64,000 bases of DNA from CAWABB01 sp963780165 (GCA_963780165.1 CAWABB010000004.1:124001-188000), one strand, 5' to 3'; positions 1 through 9,312 are shown, numbered from the stretch's first letter. Numbers and translations: made by a program. The notes: generated from the sequence alone by a model not told the origin.

Positions 1-1
1 C

Positions 2-88
2 CAGGACGGTCGGATGCTCGTGAACAACCTGGAGCTGTCGGGTGGCGCGATCGCCATACTCAAAATCGAATCGGGGAAGAGCAAGTGA
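2..88 (+). CDS. C-terminal tail of an unidentified protein (5' truncated)
   Basis: An open frame enters from the left edge and ends with TGA at 86-88, leaving about 28 residues that finish GAIAILKIESGKSK. The stop overlaps the next gene's start as TGATG, the coupling used repeatedly in this island, so I take it as the end of a real upstream gene. The tail is too short to identify. Position in a glycoside catabolic cluster suggests a carbohydrate enzyme, but that is only inference. Confidence 0.6.
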   Translation, partial: QDGRMLVNNLELSGGAIAILKIESGKSK

Positions 89-558
89 TGACACTGACAC
101 CGGTCCCGGTCAGTGATGTCGCCTTCGCGCGGTTCGGGAAGGTCGTCCTCAGCCCGCGCGGCGTGCCGACATCCGAGGCGAAGGACTACAAGTTCTGGTC
201 TGACATTGCCCATTACGAGATCCAGGGCGAGACTGAGATCGGACTGTGCCAGGTGTTCCGCCAGCCGGTGAATGTCATCACGGGCATGGAGCGCCATCTG
301 CACACGCCTGAGATCCTGATCCCGATTGACGCCCCGTTCGTTCTTCCACTGCTGCTGGAGGAGAGTCCCGCCGGGGAGGCGGCGATCTTCCGGGTAGAGC
401 CGGGGCAGGCGGTCGTCATCAACCCGGGCATATGGCACGGGGCCTGCCTGCCCGCGGGGGCCGATGCGTCATGGTACTTCGTTGTCTTCCGCAGGGGCAC
501 GCCGAAGACCGACGTCGAGAAGAAACCGGTCGAGTCCTTCACGATCGAGGGGGTCTGA
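88..558 (+). CDS. Ureidoglycolate lyase (AllA)-fold cupin protein
   Basis: 156 residues, close to the usual 160-170 of the AllA/ureidoglycolate lyase family, a cupin fold that splits ureidoglycolate into glyoxylate and urea in allantoin catabolism. The family-like motif MERHLHTPE lies at residues 67-75, followed by a P-[IL]-D segment. A conserved-looking VEPGQAVVINPGIWHG stretch (103-118) ends in the characteristic G-x-WH. I start at ATG 88, which overlaps the upstream stop; a GTG at 85 is in frame but adds one residue. No allantoinase or allantoate amidohydrolase is nearby and all neighbours handle sugars, so the true substrate may be another carboxylated or sugar-derived compound. The fold assignment is fairly safe; the activity is not. 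Confidence 0.7.
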   Translation: MTLTPVPVSDVAFARFGKVVLSPRGVPTSEAKDYKFWSDIAHYEIQGETEIGLCQVFRQPVNVITGMERHLHTPEILIPIDAPFVLPLLLEESPAGEAAIFRVEPGQAVVINPGIWHGACLPAGADASWYFVVFRRGTPKTDVEKKPVESFTIEGV

Positions 559-564
559 AGCCGC

Positions 565-2244
565 ATGTCACGCATCACGCTCTCCACCGGAAGGATCTCG
601 ATCACCTTCGGTCCGCAGCCGCTTGCAATCGCCTCCATCGTGAACGAGGCAACGGGCGAAAAGGTCATGCGCTCCGGGACGCACGAGGTCATCCTCCGTC
701 TTCCCCACCGCATCTCCGAACCGGTCTTTCTCACCGAAGTTGTTTCATTTGAAAAGTCACCCGCGGGAGTTCGGTGGCTTCTTGAGGACCAGGAACGCAG
801 GCACCGCGTGGTTCTCGAGGCGAGCGAGACGCCTGACGGAATCCGGATCGACGCGCACGTGGAAGCTGCCGTGCCCGTATGGCTGCTGGAGTGGCGGATC
901 CGAGATCTGGACGCGCGGGAGATCGTGCTCCCTGCCCTTGGTGGCCAGTCGCTCGGCAGCCGTATGCCCAGGGACACGACGCTCAGTTTCAAGTACCCGT
1001 TCTGGTGGAACGCGCAATTTGTGCTTGCGCCCGGGAAGGGCGGAGGGTTCTGGCTCCGAACGATGGACCGCGAACCGATCTTCAAGCTCGTCAGGGTGAA
1101 ACGGACCGGGCCGGGGTTCCAGCTCACATACGGGATCGAAGCCACGGCGCCGCTCGTGTCGACGACGCTCAGCGGGAGCTGGTACCTGGACTGCTACAGG
1201 GGGTCGTGGCGCGTCCCCACGGAGACGCACCGCGCGTGGATGGAGGGAGCTTTCGGTCTGCTCCCCCTCGCGAAGAATTCCATGGCTCCCGCGTGGTCAC
1301 ACGACATCGACTTCGTTCTCGAACTCTGGGGGATGGGGAAGGAGACACCCGTCCCGATGCACACATTCGCGCAGATGGAGAGCCGCATCAAGGCCTTCCG
1401 TCCGTTGCACGACCCGCGCCGCACGCTCTTGTATCTTCCGGGGTTCGCGGAGCATGGCATCGATTCCCGGGCGCCGCAGTACAACCCGGGCGAGGCGCTG
1501 GGAGGGAGGGACGGATTCCTGAGGCTGGTGGACCTGGCCCACAGACTGGGCTATCGGGTCATGCCGCATACGAACGTGTTGTGCCTGACGTTCGAGCACC
1601 CCGAGTACGACCGGTTCCGGGATGCCGTGGTGGCGGATGCGTTCGGGCAGCAGCAGGGGTGGGCTCTCGACATCGACGGAGACTGGCTCGCGGAGCCGTA
1701 CTTCTCGTATATCAATCCCGGCGTGCGGGCGTGGGGTGATCTGATGGAGGGGGTGATCGGGGAGCTTGTCAACGACTACGGTGCTGACGCGATCTTCCTG
1801 GATCAGACGCTCCTTGCGTTCAACGTCTCCCGGGGACCGAATTTCGTGACGGGAATGCGGGAGCACGTGCAGCGATTGCAGAACGCGTTTCCCCGCACGC
1901 TGTTCGCGGGCGAGGGGCTTCATGAGCAGGTTGTCGCGGCGCTTCCGTTCGCGCAGATTCACGGCATTGACAGCATCAGCGAGGTGCACGGCCTCGAGGG
2001 CCGCGCACGCTGGCGGCAGGCGCATCCGGTGTCGACGACGCTGTTCGGGCCATACACGCACTTCTGCGCACACCTTCTGACCCGACATCCGGAGCACCAT
2101 TTCTTCGCGCTCCAGGAGGCGGCGTACGAGCGCCTCGGGGTCATCCCCGCGCTCTGTCTTTATTCTCACACCCAGCCCATGGAGCATCCCGGTACGCGGC
2201 GGATGCTCCGCAGATCCACGGTCCTTCGAAAGAGCAGATCATGA
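565..2244 (+). CDS. DUF6259-like TIM-barrel glycoside hydrolase-type protein
   Basis: 559 residues without a signal peptide. An N-terminal beta-rich part (about 1-230) precedes a likely TIM barrel (about 260-520). The barrel carries two acidic motifs typical of retaining glycosidase-like clans: YGADAIFLDQ with Asp413 after a hydrophobic strand, and LFAGEGLHE with Glu450. These are plausible catalytic residues by position only. The layout resembles large DUF6259-type proteins found in polysaccharide clusters. It begins six bases after the AllA-like gene and its TGA overlaps the start of the Gfo/Idh gene (ATGA), so the three are probably co-translated. The substrate is unknown. If the DUF6259 label is wrong, a GH27/GH31/GH36-like clan member is the next guess. 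Confidence 0.6.
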   Translation: MSRITLSTGRISITFGPQPLAIASIVNEATGEKVMRSGTHEVILRLPHRISEPVFLTEVVSFEKSPAGVRWLLEDQERRHRVVLEASETPDGIRIDAHVEAAVPVWLLEWRIRDLDAREIVLPALGGQSLGSRMPRDTTLSFKYPFWWNAQFVLAPGKGGGFWLRTMDREPIFKLVRVKRTGPGFQLTYGIEATAPLVSTTLSGSWYLDCYRGSWRVPTETHRAWMEGAFGLLPLAKNSMAPAWSHDIDFVLELWGMGKETPVPMHTFAQMESRIKAFRPLHDPRRTLLYLPGFAEHGIDSRAPQYNPGEALGGRDGFLRLVDLAHRLGYRVMPHTNVLCLTFEHPEYDRFRDAVVADAFGQQQGWALDIDGDWLAEPYFSYINPGVRAWGDLMEGVIGELVNDYGADAIFLDQTLLAFNVSRGPNFVTGMREHVQRLQNAFPRTLFAGEGLHEQVVAALPFAQIHGIDSISEVHGLEGRARWRQAHPVSTTLFGPYTHFCAHLLTRHPEHHFFALQEAAYERLGVIPALCLYSHTQPMEHPGTRRMLRRSTVLRKSRS

Positions 2245-3431
2245 GAACCGTCAATGCTGCAGTGATCGGGACGGGATTCATCGGGCCCGCCCATGTGGAA
2301 GCGCTTCGCAGAACGCCCGGCGTCAACGTCCTGGCCATCGGATCCAACGAGCCCGACCGCGCGCGTGACATTGCCGGCCGGTTTGGCATCCCACGCGTGT
2401 ATGACAGCTGGCAGGCGGTGATCCGCGACGCCGACGTCGAGGTGGTGCACAACTGCACCCCCAACAACCTGCACTTCACGATCAACAAGGCGGCGATCGA
2501 GGCGGGAAAGCACATCGTGTCCGAAAAGCCGCTTACGATGACCTCGAAGGAATCCGCGGCGTTGCTCGCGCTGCTGAAGAAACGGCCTGTCGTCAACGCG
2601 GTCAACTTCAATTACAGGATGTACCCGCTGATCCAGCACGCCCGGGCAATGGCGACGCGCGGCGACCTTGGACCGGTTCATCTCATTCACGGGCACTACA
2701 TCCAGGACTGGCTCCTGTACGACACCGACTATAACTGGAGGCTCGAGCCCGAATTCGGCGGCGTGTCGCGCGCCGTTGCCGACATCGGCTCCCACTGGTG
2801 CGATCTCGTGCAGTTTGTGAGCGGGAGGACAATCGTCGAGGTCATGGCGGATCTGATGACGGTCCACCCAAAGCGGAAGAAGCCGGCGGGAGTTGCGGAC
2901 ACATTCAAGGGGAAGGAAGCAAAGGCCGCTCCGAAGGGGGTCAGCGTTCCGGTGGAGACGGAGGATGCGGGGATCATCATGTTCCGGCTTGACAACGGCG
3001 GACGCGGCGTGGTGACGGTCTCGCAGGTCAGCGCCGGCCGGAAGAACCGCGAGTGGTTTGAGATCGACGGGGGGACTGCCGCGGTGGCGTGGGATCAGGA
3101 GGAGCCCAACAGTCTCTGGATCGGTCATCGCGACCGGGCGAACGAAACGCTTCTCAAAGACCCGTCGCTGTTGGACGAGTCCGCCCGGCGGTACGCCCAC
3201 TACCCGGGGGGCCATCCCGAGGGGTATCCCGACGGGCCGAAGAATCTGTTTACGAACGTGTACGCCGCCGTCCGCTCCAGGGAAAAGGCCGGCAAGAGGG
3301 CCCCCGATTTTCCGACGTTCGCAGACGGGCACCGGGAGAACCTCATCGTGGACGCAGTCATGGCGAGTCACCGGCAGCGCCGGTGGGTTCGCGTGAACCA
3401 TTCACCGGAAACGCGCGGAGTGTCATCATGA
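2241..3431 (+). CDS. Gfo/Idh/MocA-family NAD(P)-dependent oxidoreductase
   Basis: 396 residues, typical family length. The Rossmann motif GTGFIG is at 10-15, the family signature EKP at 95-97, and a DIGSH motif with His185 sits in the second domain, where the catalytic His normally lies. Family members oxidise or reduce sugars, inositols and glycosides. It has ATGA overlaps on both sides, with the hydrolase upstream and the TIM-barrel isomerase downstream. Pairing a Gfo/Idh enzyme with an AP-endonuclease-2-type isomerase is a known arrangement in inositol metabolism and in 3-keto-glycoside or C-glycoside cleavage pathways. A C3-oxidising role is therefore a reasonable inference. An insertion rich in Lys/Ala (about 212-240) interrupts the usual second domain. 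Confidence 0.88.
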   Translation: MRTVNAAVIGTGFIGPAHVEALRRTPGVNVLAIGSNEPDRARDIAGRFGIPRVYDSWQAVIRDADVEVVHNCTPNNLHFTINKAAIEAGKHIVSEKPLTMTSKESAALLALLKKRPVVNAVNFNYRMYPLIQHARAMATRGDLGPVHLIHGHYIQDWLLYDTDYNWRLEPEFGGVSRAVADIGSHWCDLVQFVSGRTIVEVMADLMTVHPKRKKPAGVADTFKGKEAKAAPKGVSVPVETEDAGIIMFRLDNGGRGVVTVSQVSAGRKNREWFEIDGGTAAVAWDQEEPNSLWIGHRDRANETLLKDPSLLDESARRYAHYPGGHPEGYPDGPKNLFTNVYAAVRSREKAGKRAPDFPTFADGHRENLIVDAVMASHRQRRWVRVNHSPETRGVSS

Positions 3432-4354
3432 AGATCGGGTTTCTTACGGCATGCTTGCCGAAGGTCGGTCTGGACGAGCTCGTCGGCTGGGCTGGCGACC
3501 AGGGGTTCGGGGCGATTGAGATGGCGGCGTGGCCGGTCGCGTCCGATCGCGACTACCAGGCGAGGCAGATCGATGCCGCGAAGTTCACGAAGGGAGACGC
3601 GAACCGCATCAAAGGACTGCTGGCGGAGCACCATCTCACCATTTCGGCCATGGCGTATTACGACAACAACCTCGATCCCGACCTGGCGGTCCGCAAGCAT
3701 CATCACGACCATCTGAAGAAAGTCATCAAGACGGCCGGGCTCCTCGATGTGGGGCTGGTGGGAACGTTTGTCGGTGCGCGGCCGGACAAGACGCCGACCG
3801 AGAACATGAAGGAGATCGGGAAGGTATTCCGCGGGTTGGTGGAGTACGCGGAAGACCACGGCGTCCGTCTGATGATCGAAAACTGCCCGATGGAACACTG
3901 GCAGCGGTTCGGCCTGCCGGGCAACTATGCATACTCTCCCGAGCTCTGGGAGGCGCTGTTCAATGAGGTCCAGTCCGACTCCTTCGGGCTGAACTTTGAT
4001 CCCTCGCATCTCTACTGGCTGGGAATCGACTATCTGCGCGCGGCGCGGGAGTTCGCCCCGAAGATTTTCCATGCCCACGCCAAGGACACCGAACTCCTTC
4101 CTGACGGCGTCTTCAGGTACGGCCCGTTCGGCCGGCAGATCGATCCGATTCCATGGCAGTCGGGGTGGTGGCGCTACCGGATCCCGGGGCTCGGCAGGAT
4201 CGACTGGCGTTCGTTCGTCAACGTATTGCAGGAAGTGGGATACGACCATGTCATGTCCATCGAGCACGAGGACCCGATCTGGGAGGGGAGCGAGGAAAAG
4301 GTAAAGCACGGTCTTGCGCTCGGCCTGAAGCATCTCTCCCAATTCGTTCTGTAA
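3428..4354 (+). CDS. Sugar phosphate isomerase/epimerase (AP-endonuclease 2 family, xylose-isomerase-like barrel)
   Basis: 308 residues from ATG 3428, which overlaps the stop of the Gfo/Idh gene as ATGA; a longer upstream frame would overlap that gene and is rejected. The sequence opens with the family's MKIGFLTACLP strand. It carries likely metal ligands Glu151 (IENCPMEHW), His194 (DPSHL), His217 (HAHAKD) and Glu279 (IEHED), the pattern of the divalent-metal TIM barrel. Members isomerise or epimerise sugars or catalyse beta-elimination of keto-sugars. Translational coupling to the oxidoreductase suggests the two act in sequence on one substrate. No signal peptide is present, so it is cytoplasmic. 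About 110 bp of non-coding DNA follow before the GH42 gene, with no clear terminator. Confidence 0.88.
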   Translation: MKIGFLTACLPKVGLDELVGWAGDQGFGAIEMAAWPVASDRDYQARQIDAAKFTKGDANRIKGLLAEHHLTISAMAYYDNNLDPDLAVRKHHHDHLKKVIKTAGLLDVGLVGTFVGARPDKTPTENMKEIGKVFRGLVEYAEDHGVRLMIENCPMEHWQRFGLPGNYAYSPELWEALFNEVQSDSFGLNFDPSHLYWLGIDYLRAAREFAPKIFHAHAKDTELLPDGVFRYGPFGRQIDPIPWQSGWWRYRIPGLGRIDWRSFVNVLQEVGYDHVMSIEHEDPIWEGSEEKVKHGLALGLKHLSQFVL

Positions 4355-4465
4355 TGCCGAGCCAACTGTCATGCGCTACAATGCCCTATCGACACGGCTG
4401 GTCAGCGCGAGCACTGGCCCCTTTGCGTTCATAGCACTCATACATTGTGGGGGGACTAGCAGGTC

Positions 4466-6607
4466 ATGATGCGATCGCTGCTGAAAGAGCCGTACGTCCC
4501 GTTCGGGACGCAATACTACCGCGCACCCTCGCCCCCGCCCACGGAATGGGAGCGGGACCTCGAGGACATCGCCAGGCGCGGCTTCACGATGGTGAAGTAC
4601 TGGGTGCAGTGGCGGTGGAACGCCCCCCGTGAGGACGCATACTACTTCGACGACATCGACCGCCTGATGGACATCGCGCATCGCCACACGTTGAAGGTGA
4701 TGCTGAATACGATCGTGGACGTCGCCCCATCGTGGATCTACCGGAAGTACCCGGACGCGTCCATGATCACGCTGGATGGACGGCGGGTCGGCCCGCAGGT
4801 GCAGCCCCATCGCCAGATCGGCGGTCTCGGCCTCTGCTTCAACCACGCGCCTGCGATGAATCACATGGGCGACTTCCTGCGTGAGACGGTCAGGAGGTAC
4901 ACAGGCCATCCCGCGCTGGCGATGTGGAACGTGGCCAGCGAGCCGGAGCTGACGAGCAGCATGGCCGAAATGCGCCTGTACGCCGACGACGCCGCCAGGA
5001 TGGGAGACATGCTCTGTTACTGCCCGCGGTGCGAGCGCCGCTTCAAGGAGTGGCTCGAGGCAACCTACGGCTCCATCGAGCGGCTGAATGTCTCGTGGAA
5101 CAGGAACTATCCGCAGTTCGACGACGTCGAGCTGCCGATGACGCGCAACAGCTTCAACGACATGATCGACTGGAGGATGTTCTTCGTCGATACGATCGGA
5201 GAGAACGTGCGGCGGCGGTTCGAGATCGCGCGCGAGGAAGATGCGGGAGCCCATCCGCTCCTCTGCCATCACGTCTTCGTCCAGGGCTTCCCCGTGACGT
5301 CCACTGCGAACGATCCATGGAATGTCGGCCGCTTCGGCGACCTGCATGGCTTCACGCAGATGGACGACCCGATGATGTGCGACGTGCTCCGCTGCTCCGC
5401 CCGCGGCAAGCCGGTGATCTCGGCGGAGATGCTGATGCAGTTCGGGTACACACTCGACCTGTCGAAGCCGTCGGATGCCAACGATGTGAAGCGATACGTG
5501 TTTACGGGCGTCGGCGCGAACCTCAAGGGGTTCATTTACTGGCAGTACCGGCCCGAGACGCTCGCGCGCGAAGCGCCCGCCTGGGGGCTGACGCTGCTGG
5601 ACGGGACCGCGACCCCGCTGCTCGAGGCGTTCACGGACGTCGGGAAGGTGTTGCAGCGAAACATGGACATTCTCTTCGACGGGACGCCGGCTCCGGCGCG
5701 GGTGGCGCTGCTGTACGATCCGGAAAACCAGGTGTTTGGCTGGGCGGCGACAGGCAACGAAAAGAGCGTGACCGAATCGCTCCTCGGGACGCACCGGGCA
5801 CTGTACGAACACAACTTCACGATAGACCTTGTGCACCCCCGGGAGATCACTGCGGCGTTGCTCGGGCAGTACAGCGTTCTCTATGCGCCGTTCCCGTATC
5901 TCGTCCAGGAAAAGGTTGCGGCGCTCCTTCGCGAGTGGGTCAGCAGCGGAGGCGTCCTGATCGGCGAGTGCTACTTCGCGGGGTGGAATCGGGGGACGGG
6001 CTCGCACGAGACAACGATTCCGGGATACGGCCTGCACGAACTGTTTCAGGCCCGCCAGGGGAACGTCGGTCCGCCGGACGCGGCGGGAAGCATCGACATC
6101 CTCGTCACCGGTACTATGCCGCACACTCCGGCCGGCACGCTCGTCCGCGGGGCTATCGTCAGGGCGACCCTGCTGCCGGAGGGTGCGAACGTGCTTGCTG
6201 CGTATCCTGACGGCGGCGTGGCCGTCACCGAAGCGCGCTTCGGAAACGGACGGGCCATTCTGATCGGCAGCTATGTCGGGCTTCCGTTCTATCGTACGGG
6301 ACATTCCTCCAACGGCGGGTTCATTGCGGGGCTTGCTGACCTGCACAAACGGATCGTGCGGCCGGCAATCGGCGGCGGTGCCCGCGTCAGGGTCGACCTC
6401 CTCACTGCCCCTTCGCGCAAGCTCATGCTCATCCTTCGGAACCTGGAAGAGGGGGACGTGCTGGCGGACGTCCACCTGGCCCTCGACCACGAGGCCCGGC
6501 TGACGGAGCAGTTCACCGGCGAGGTCGCGCAACTCACCAGGGGGGCCTCGGGATCGGATGTCTCCGTCCGGTTGCGCAAGGGAGAAGTGAAGGTGTTCTG
6601 TGGATAG
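4466..6607 (+). CDS. GH42-type beta-galactosidase-like glycosidase
   Basis: 713 residues, the normal length for family 42. The N-terminal barrel starts with FGTQYYRAPSPP. The likely acid/base is Glu159 in WNVASEPEL; the usual Asn before this Glu is Ser here, which departs from clan GH-A. The likely nucleophile is Glu321 in ISAEM. A CYCPRC cluster (Cys184, Cys186, Cys189) matches the Zn-binding cysteines seen in many GH42 enzymes. The middle part (about 410-610) looks like the glutaminase-like trimerisation domain, with RVALLYDPENQ near its start. No signal peptide, so it probably acts on imported oligosaccharides. A second ATG three bases downstream is an equal start candidate. Galactosidase activity is only the family default. 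Confidence 0.85.
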   Translation: MMRSLLKEPYVPFGTQYYRAPSPPPTEWERDLEDIARRGFTMVKYWVQWRWNAPREDAYYFDDIDRLMDIAHRHTLKVMLNTIVDVAPSWIYRKYPDASMITLDGRRVGPQVQPHRQIGGLGLCFNHAPAMNHMGDFLRETVRRYTGHPALAMWNVASEPELTSSMAEMRLYADDAARMGDMLCYCPRCERRFKEWLEATYGSIERLNVSWNRNYPQFDDVELPMTRNSFNDMIDWRMFFVDTIGENVRRRFEIAREEDAGAHPLLCHHVFVQGFPVTSTANDPWNVGRFGDLHGFTQMDDPMMCDVLRCSARGKPVISAEMLMQFGYTLDLSKPSDANDVKRYVFTGVGANLKGFIYWQYRPETLAREAPAWGLTLLDGTATPLLEAFTDVGKVLQRNMDILFDGTPAPARVALLYDPENQVFGWAATGNEKSVTESLLGTHRALYEHNFTIDLVHPREITAALLGQYSVLYAPFPYLVQEKVAALLREWVSSGGVLIGECYFAGWNRGTGSHETTIPGYGLHELFQARQGNVGPPDAAGSIDILVTGTMPHTPAGTLVRGAIVRATLLPEGANVLAAYPDGGVAVTEARFGNGRAILIGSYVGLPFYRTGHSSNGGFIAGLADLHKRIVRPAIGGGARVRVDLLTAPSRKLMLILRNLEEGDVLADVHLALDHEARLTEQFTGEVAQLTRGASGSDVSVRLRKGEVKVFCG

Positions 6608-7883
6608 CAGGCCGACGGACGCCGCGCCGGAACTGTCCGGTGACGAGGCGTGGAACTTCTTCGCCAACGTCATGGACGGCGCGCTCTTCGCCTTCGCCAT
6701 GAGTCTGGTCTCCATCCAGACGGTTCTCCCGATCTTCGTGCGCGACATGGGAGGCGGAAACGTCGCCGTCGGGTTGATCCCGGTGGTCTACACGCTCGGA
6801 TTCAATTTCCCCCAGTGGCTGATAGCCGGGTACGCCCAGCGGCAGCTCCATCTCAAGCCGTTGCTGCTGCGGACGGCGATGGGACAGAGGGTGCCGTGGC
6901 TGTTACTGGCGGCCGCGACCTATGCTGTGGTAGGGAACGTGAGCAGCGGAACCGCGATCCCGATTTTCTTTGTCTTGCTGGGGCTGGCGGCGATCGGCGG
7001 CAGCCTGAATCTTCCCGTCTGGTTTGATCTGATCGCCTTTCTGACGCCGATCCGGCGCAGGGGGCGTCTATTCGGCTTCCGGACAATCCTCGGGGCGGCG
7101 CTCGGGCTGGCGGGAGGCGGTATCGTCACGTTTGTGCTTCAGCGCTTCGCGTATCCGGACGGCTATGCACTGCTGTTTCTGCTCTGCTTCGGCGTGATGC
7201 TGGTGTCGTATATGTTCCTTGTGAGCCTCCGGGAGGACAGGCGAGGCGGGGATCAGGGCCGGAGTTCCGAAAAAGGGCGCGTCCGGCTGTCTCCCCTGAA
7301 GGTGCTCCGGACCGCCGGCAATTACAGGAATTTTCTCGTGGCTGATGCGTTGCAGACCAGCGCTTCCGTGGGCATCGCCTTCTACGCGGTTGATGCGACG
7401 GCGAAGTTTGCGCTCCCGAGCGCGTACGCCGGCATCTTCACCATCCTCATGATGGTCGGCAGCATCACCGGCAGCGCGTTGTTCGGCTTTCTTGCGGACC
7501 GGCACGGTCACAAGCTGAACCTGCTTGTCGCCGCGGCTGCGACCGCTGTGGGGAGCGTGGTGGCGATTGTTGCGCCCGGGATTGAAGTGTATTCGATCGC
7601 ATTCGTGACGGCGTCCCTGACGATCTCGCTCGTGATGATCTCGCGGCTCCCGTTCCTTGCGGAGCTTTCTCCGGAGGCCGAGCGGCCGAGCAGGGTGGCG
7701 ATCGCCAGCATGTTGACGTCGCCGTTTGTTCTGACAGGACTCCTCGCAGGCTGGGTCGCGTCGCAGATCGGGTTCGTGCCTGTGTTCCTCGCGGCGGCCG
7801 GAATCGCGGCGATGGCTTTCTTCTGGCTTCTCTTCATGGTGAAAGAACCCCGCACAGGCCAATCTTCCCCTGCGGCGGGATAA
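6600..7883 (+). CDS. MFS transporter, probable sugar or oligosaccharide carrier
   Basis: 427 residues, very hydrophobic, with about 12 predicted membrane segments and the charged central loop typical of the major facilitator superfamily (about 210-240, rich in Arg, Gly and Lys). The gene starts with GTG at 6600, eight bases inside the GH42 gene, preceded by GAAGG; no ATG lies near the true N-terminus. As the only permease in the first 28 kb it is the best candidate for taking the island's substrate across the inner membrane. The conserved MFS loop motif is degenerate (LADRHGHK between later helices is the best match), so the subfamily is not assigned. Confidence 0.85.
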   Translation: MDSRPTDAAPELSGDEAWNFFANVMDGALFAFAMSLVSIQTVLPIFVRDMGGGNVAVGLIPVVYTLGFNFPQWLIAGYAQRQLHLKPLLLRTAMGQRVPWLLLAAATYAVVGNVSSGTAIPIFFVLLGLAAIGGSLNLPVWFDLIAFLTPIRRRGRLFGFRTILGAALGLAGGGIVTFVLQRFAYPDGYALLFLLCFGVMLVSYMFLVSLREDRRGGDQGRSSEKGRVRLSPLKVLRTAGNYRNFLVADALQTSASVGIAFYAVDATAKFALPSAYAGIFTILMMVGSITGSALFGFLADRHGHKLNLLVAAAATAVGSVVAIVAPGIEVYSIAFVTASLTISLVMISRLPFLAELSPEAERPSRVAIASMLTSPFVLTGLLAGWVASQIGFVPVFLAAAGIAAMAFFWLLFMVKEPRTGQSSPAAG

Positions 7884-7892
7884 GGGAGTGAC

Positions 7893-9251
7893 ATGAATAA
7901 GGGACGGCTGCTCTCGACCCGGGCTCTGGTGATGCTGGCGTGCCTCTGCGCGCCGCTGGCGCCTTCCCTCATCGCGGGCGATGCGCGCTACAAGGCGGAC
8001 CTGCTCCTTATCGTAGCGCATCCTGACGATGAGACGGCGGTGGGAGGCCAGCTGGCGCAGATGGTCTTCGACGGGAGGAAGCGGATTGCGGTCATCTACT
8101 GCAACCGCGGCACGGGCGGCGGGAACAACCAGGGGAGGGAGCAGGCGAAGGCCATGGGCCTCATGCGCGAGATTGAGGCTCGAAAGGCGCTTGCCGTATT
8201 CGGCATCACCAACTCGTGGTTCCTCAATGGCCGCGACACGCCCGGCCAGGACGTCTTCCGGTCGCTGCAGAACTGGAACCACGGCGACATCCTGGAGGAC
8301 GTCGTGCGCATCGTCCGGCTCACGCAGCCGGAGGTGATCGTGACATGGCTTCCGCAGATGGTTGCCGGCGAGAACCACGGCGATCACCAGGCCAGCGGGG
8401 TCATCGCGACCGAGGCGTTCGATCTCGCAGGCGATCCGACGGCATTCCCCGTGCAGGTGACGCCTGCGCGCGAGGCGACGGACATCGACAACGCGACAGA
8501 CGGCCTGGAACCGTGGCAGCCAAAGAAACTATACTTCGTATCCGATGCTTCAACGCCGGCGGTTGCGGAGGGTCCGGCCTTCGACCTCACGGCGATCTCG
8601 CCGTCGCGCGGCCAGTCCTATGCAAGGCTTGCCGCGGATCTCAGTGCTCAGCACCTGACCCAGGGCGATGTCGCCCATGCGGCGCTGGAGGGCCTCAAAT
8701 CCGGCAACTTCGACAAGTACATCGACTATCACTCCAGGTTCCGGCTCATCTTCGGGAAGTCCGTGATCCCGTGTTCACCGACCGGGGACGTCTTCGACGG
8801 GTCCTCCGGTCCGCCGGCCCCATTCGTCCGCGTTCGCGGTTTCGTGCCGGAGCAGCGCAGCGGAGTCAGCCTCGGCCTCGGGGGCGCCTACGCGTTTTAC
8901 CGGAGCTTCTGGCCGGCCCACGGGATCGAGCGGATCGCACGGCTGGCAAAGTCCGAGCTCGAAGTGACGGCTGGGACGTACCTGCCGGTGCCGCTCGAGC
9001 TCTCGAATGCGACGTCGAACGAGGTGGAGATTACGCTGTCTGCCAGCGCGCCGCAGGGCTGGGAGGTGTCGGGTGGCGGCGTGTACCGGGTGCCTGCCCA
9101 CACGGTGATCCCGGTGCAAACGTTTGCGCGGACCGCGGGAGAGCCGGCCGATCGCCCGGTGCGCCTCGTGTGGAAAGCCAGGACGTCCACCGGCCCGATC
9201 GGCGAAGTCCCGATGGATGTGACACTGGCGGAATGGTCCCTCCCGCATTAG
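7893..9251 (+). CDS. Exported PIG-L family deacetylase with C-terminal beta-sandwich
   Basis: 452 residues. A signal peptide covers about residues 1-29. The PIG-L/LmbE metal site AHPDDE is at 42-47 and the second motif GENHGDHQ, with His162 and His165, completes the Zn-binding set. Family members remove N-acetyl groups from GlcNAc-containing compounds. The region beyond about 330 is a beta-rich domain resembling the NEW3-type modules seen behind PIG-L domains in Bacteroidetes. AAGGGAG sits just before the ATG. It lies ten bases after the MFS gene, so it is co-transcribed. An exported deacetylase suggests the substrate carries N-acetyl (or similar amide) sugars, or that the domain has been recruited to other sugar amides. 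Confidence 0.85.
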   Translation: MNKGRLLSTRALVMLACLCAPLAPSLIAGDARYKADLLLIVAHPDDETAVGGQLAQMVFDGRKRIAVIYCNRGTGGGNNQGREQAKAMGLMREIEARKALAVFGITNSWFLNGRDTPGQDVFRSLQNWNHGDILEDVVRIVRLTQPEVIVTWLPQMVAGENHGDHQASGVIATEAFDLAGDPTAFPVQVTPAREATDIDNATDGLEPWQPKKLYFVSDASTPAVAEGPAFDLTAISPSRGQSYARLAADLSAQHLTQGDVAHAALEGLKSGNFDKYIDYHSRFRLIFGKSVIPCSPTGDVFDGSSGPPAPFVRVRGFVPEQRSGVSLGLGGAYAFYRSFWPAHGIERIARLAKSELEVTAGTYLPVPLELSNATSNEVEITLSASAPQGWEVSGGGVYRVPAHTVIPVQTFARTAGEPADRPVRLVWKARTSTGPIGEVPMDVTLAEWSLPH

Positions 9252-9294
9252 GCGGTACGGACAGTTCCTTCGCGAATGGTGAATGGATGAGCAC

Positions 9295-9300
9295 AGGAGG
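9295..9300 (+). promoter_or_regulatory. AGGAGG ribosome binding site deciding the start at 9313
   Basis: AGGAGG lies 12 bases before ATG 9313 and inside the in-frame extension that would begin at ATG 9283. No comparable site precedes 9283. This favours the start that places the Tat motif at the N-terminus. Confidence 0.6.
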
Positions 9301-9312
9301 GAGACATATCCG

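Noticed and set aside
4376..6748. 790-codon open frame on the minus strand
   Set aside because: It lies antisense to the GH42 gene, is Arg/His/Val/Pro-rich with no recognisable domain, and arises from the high third-position GC of the sense gene.
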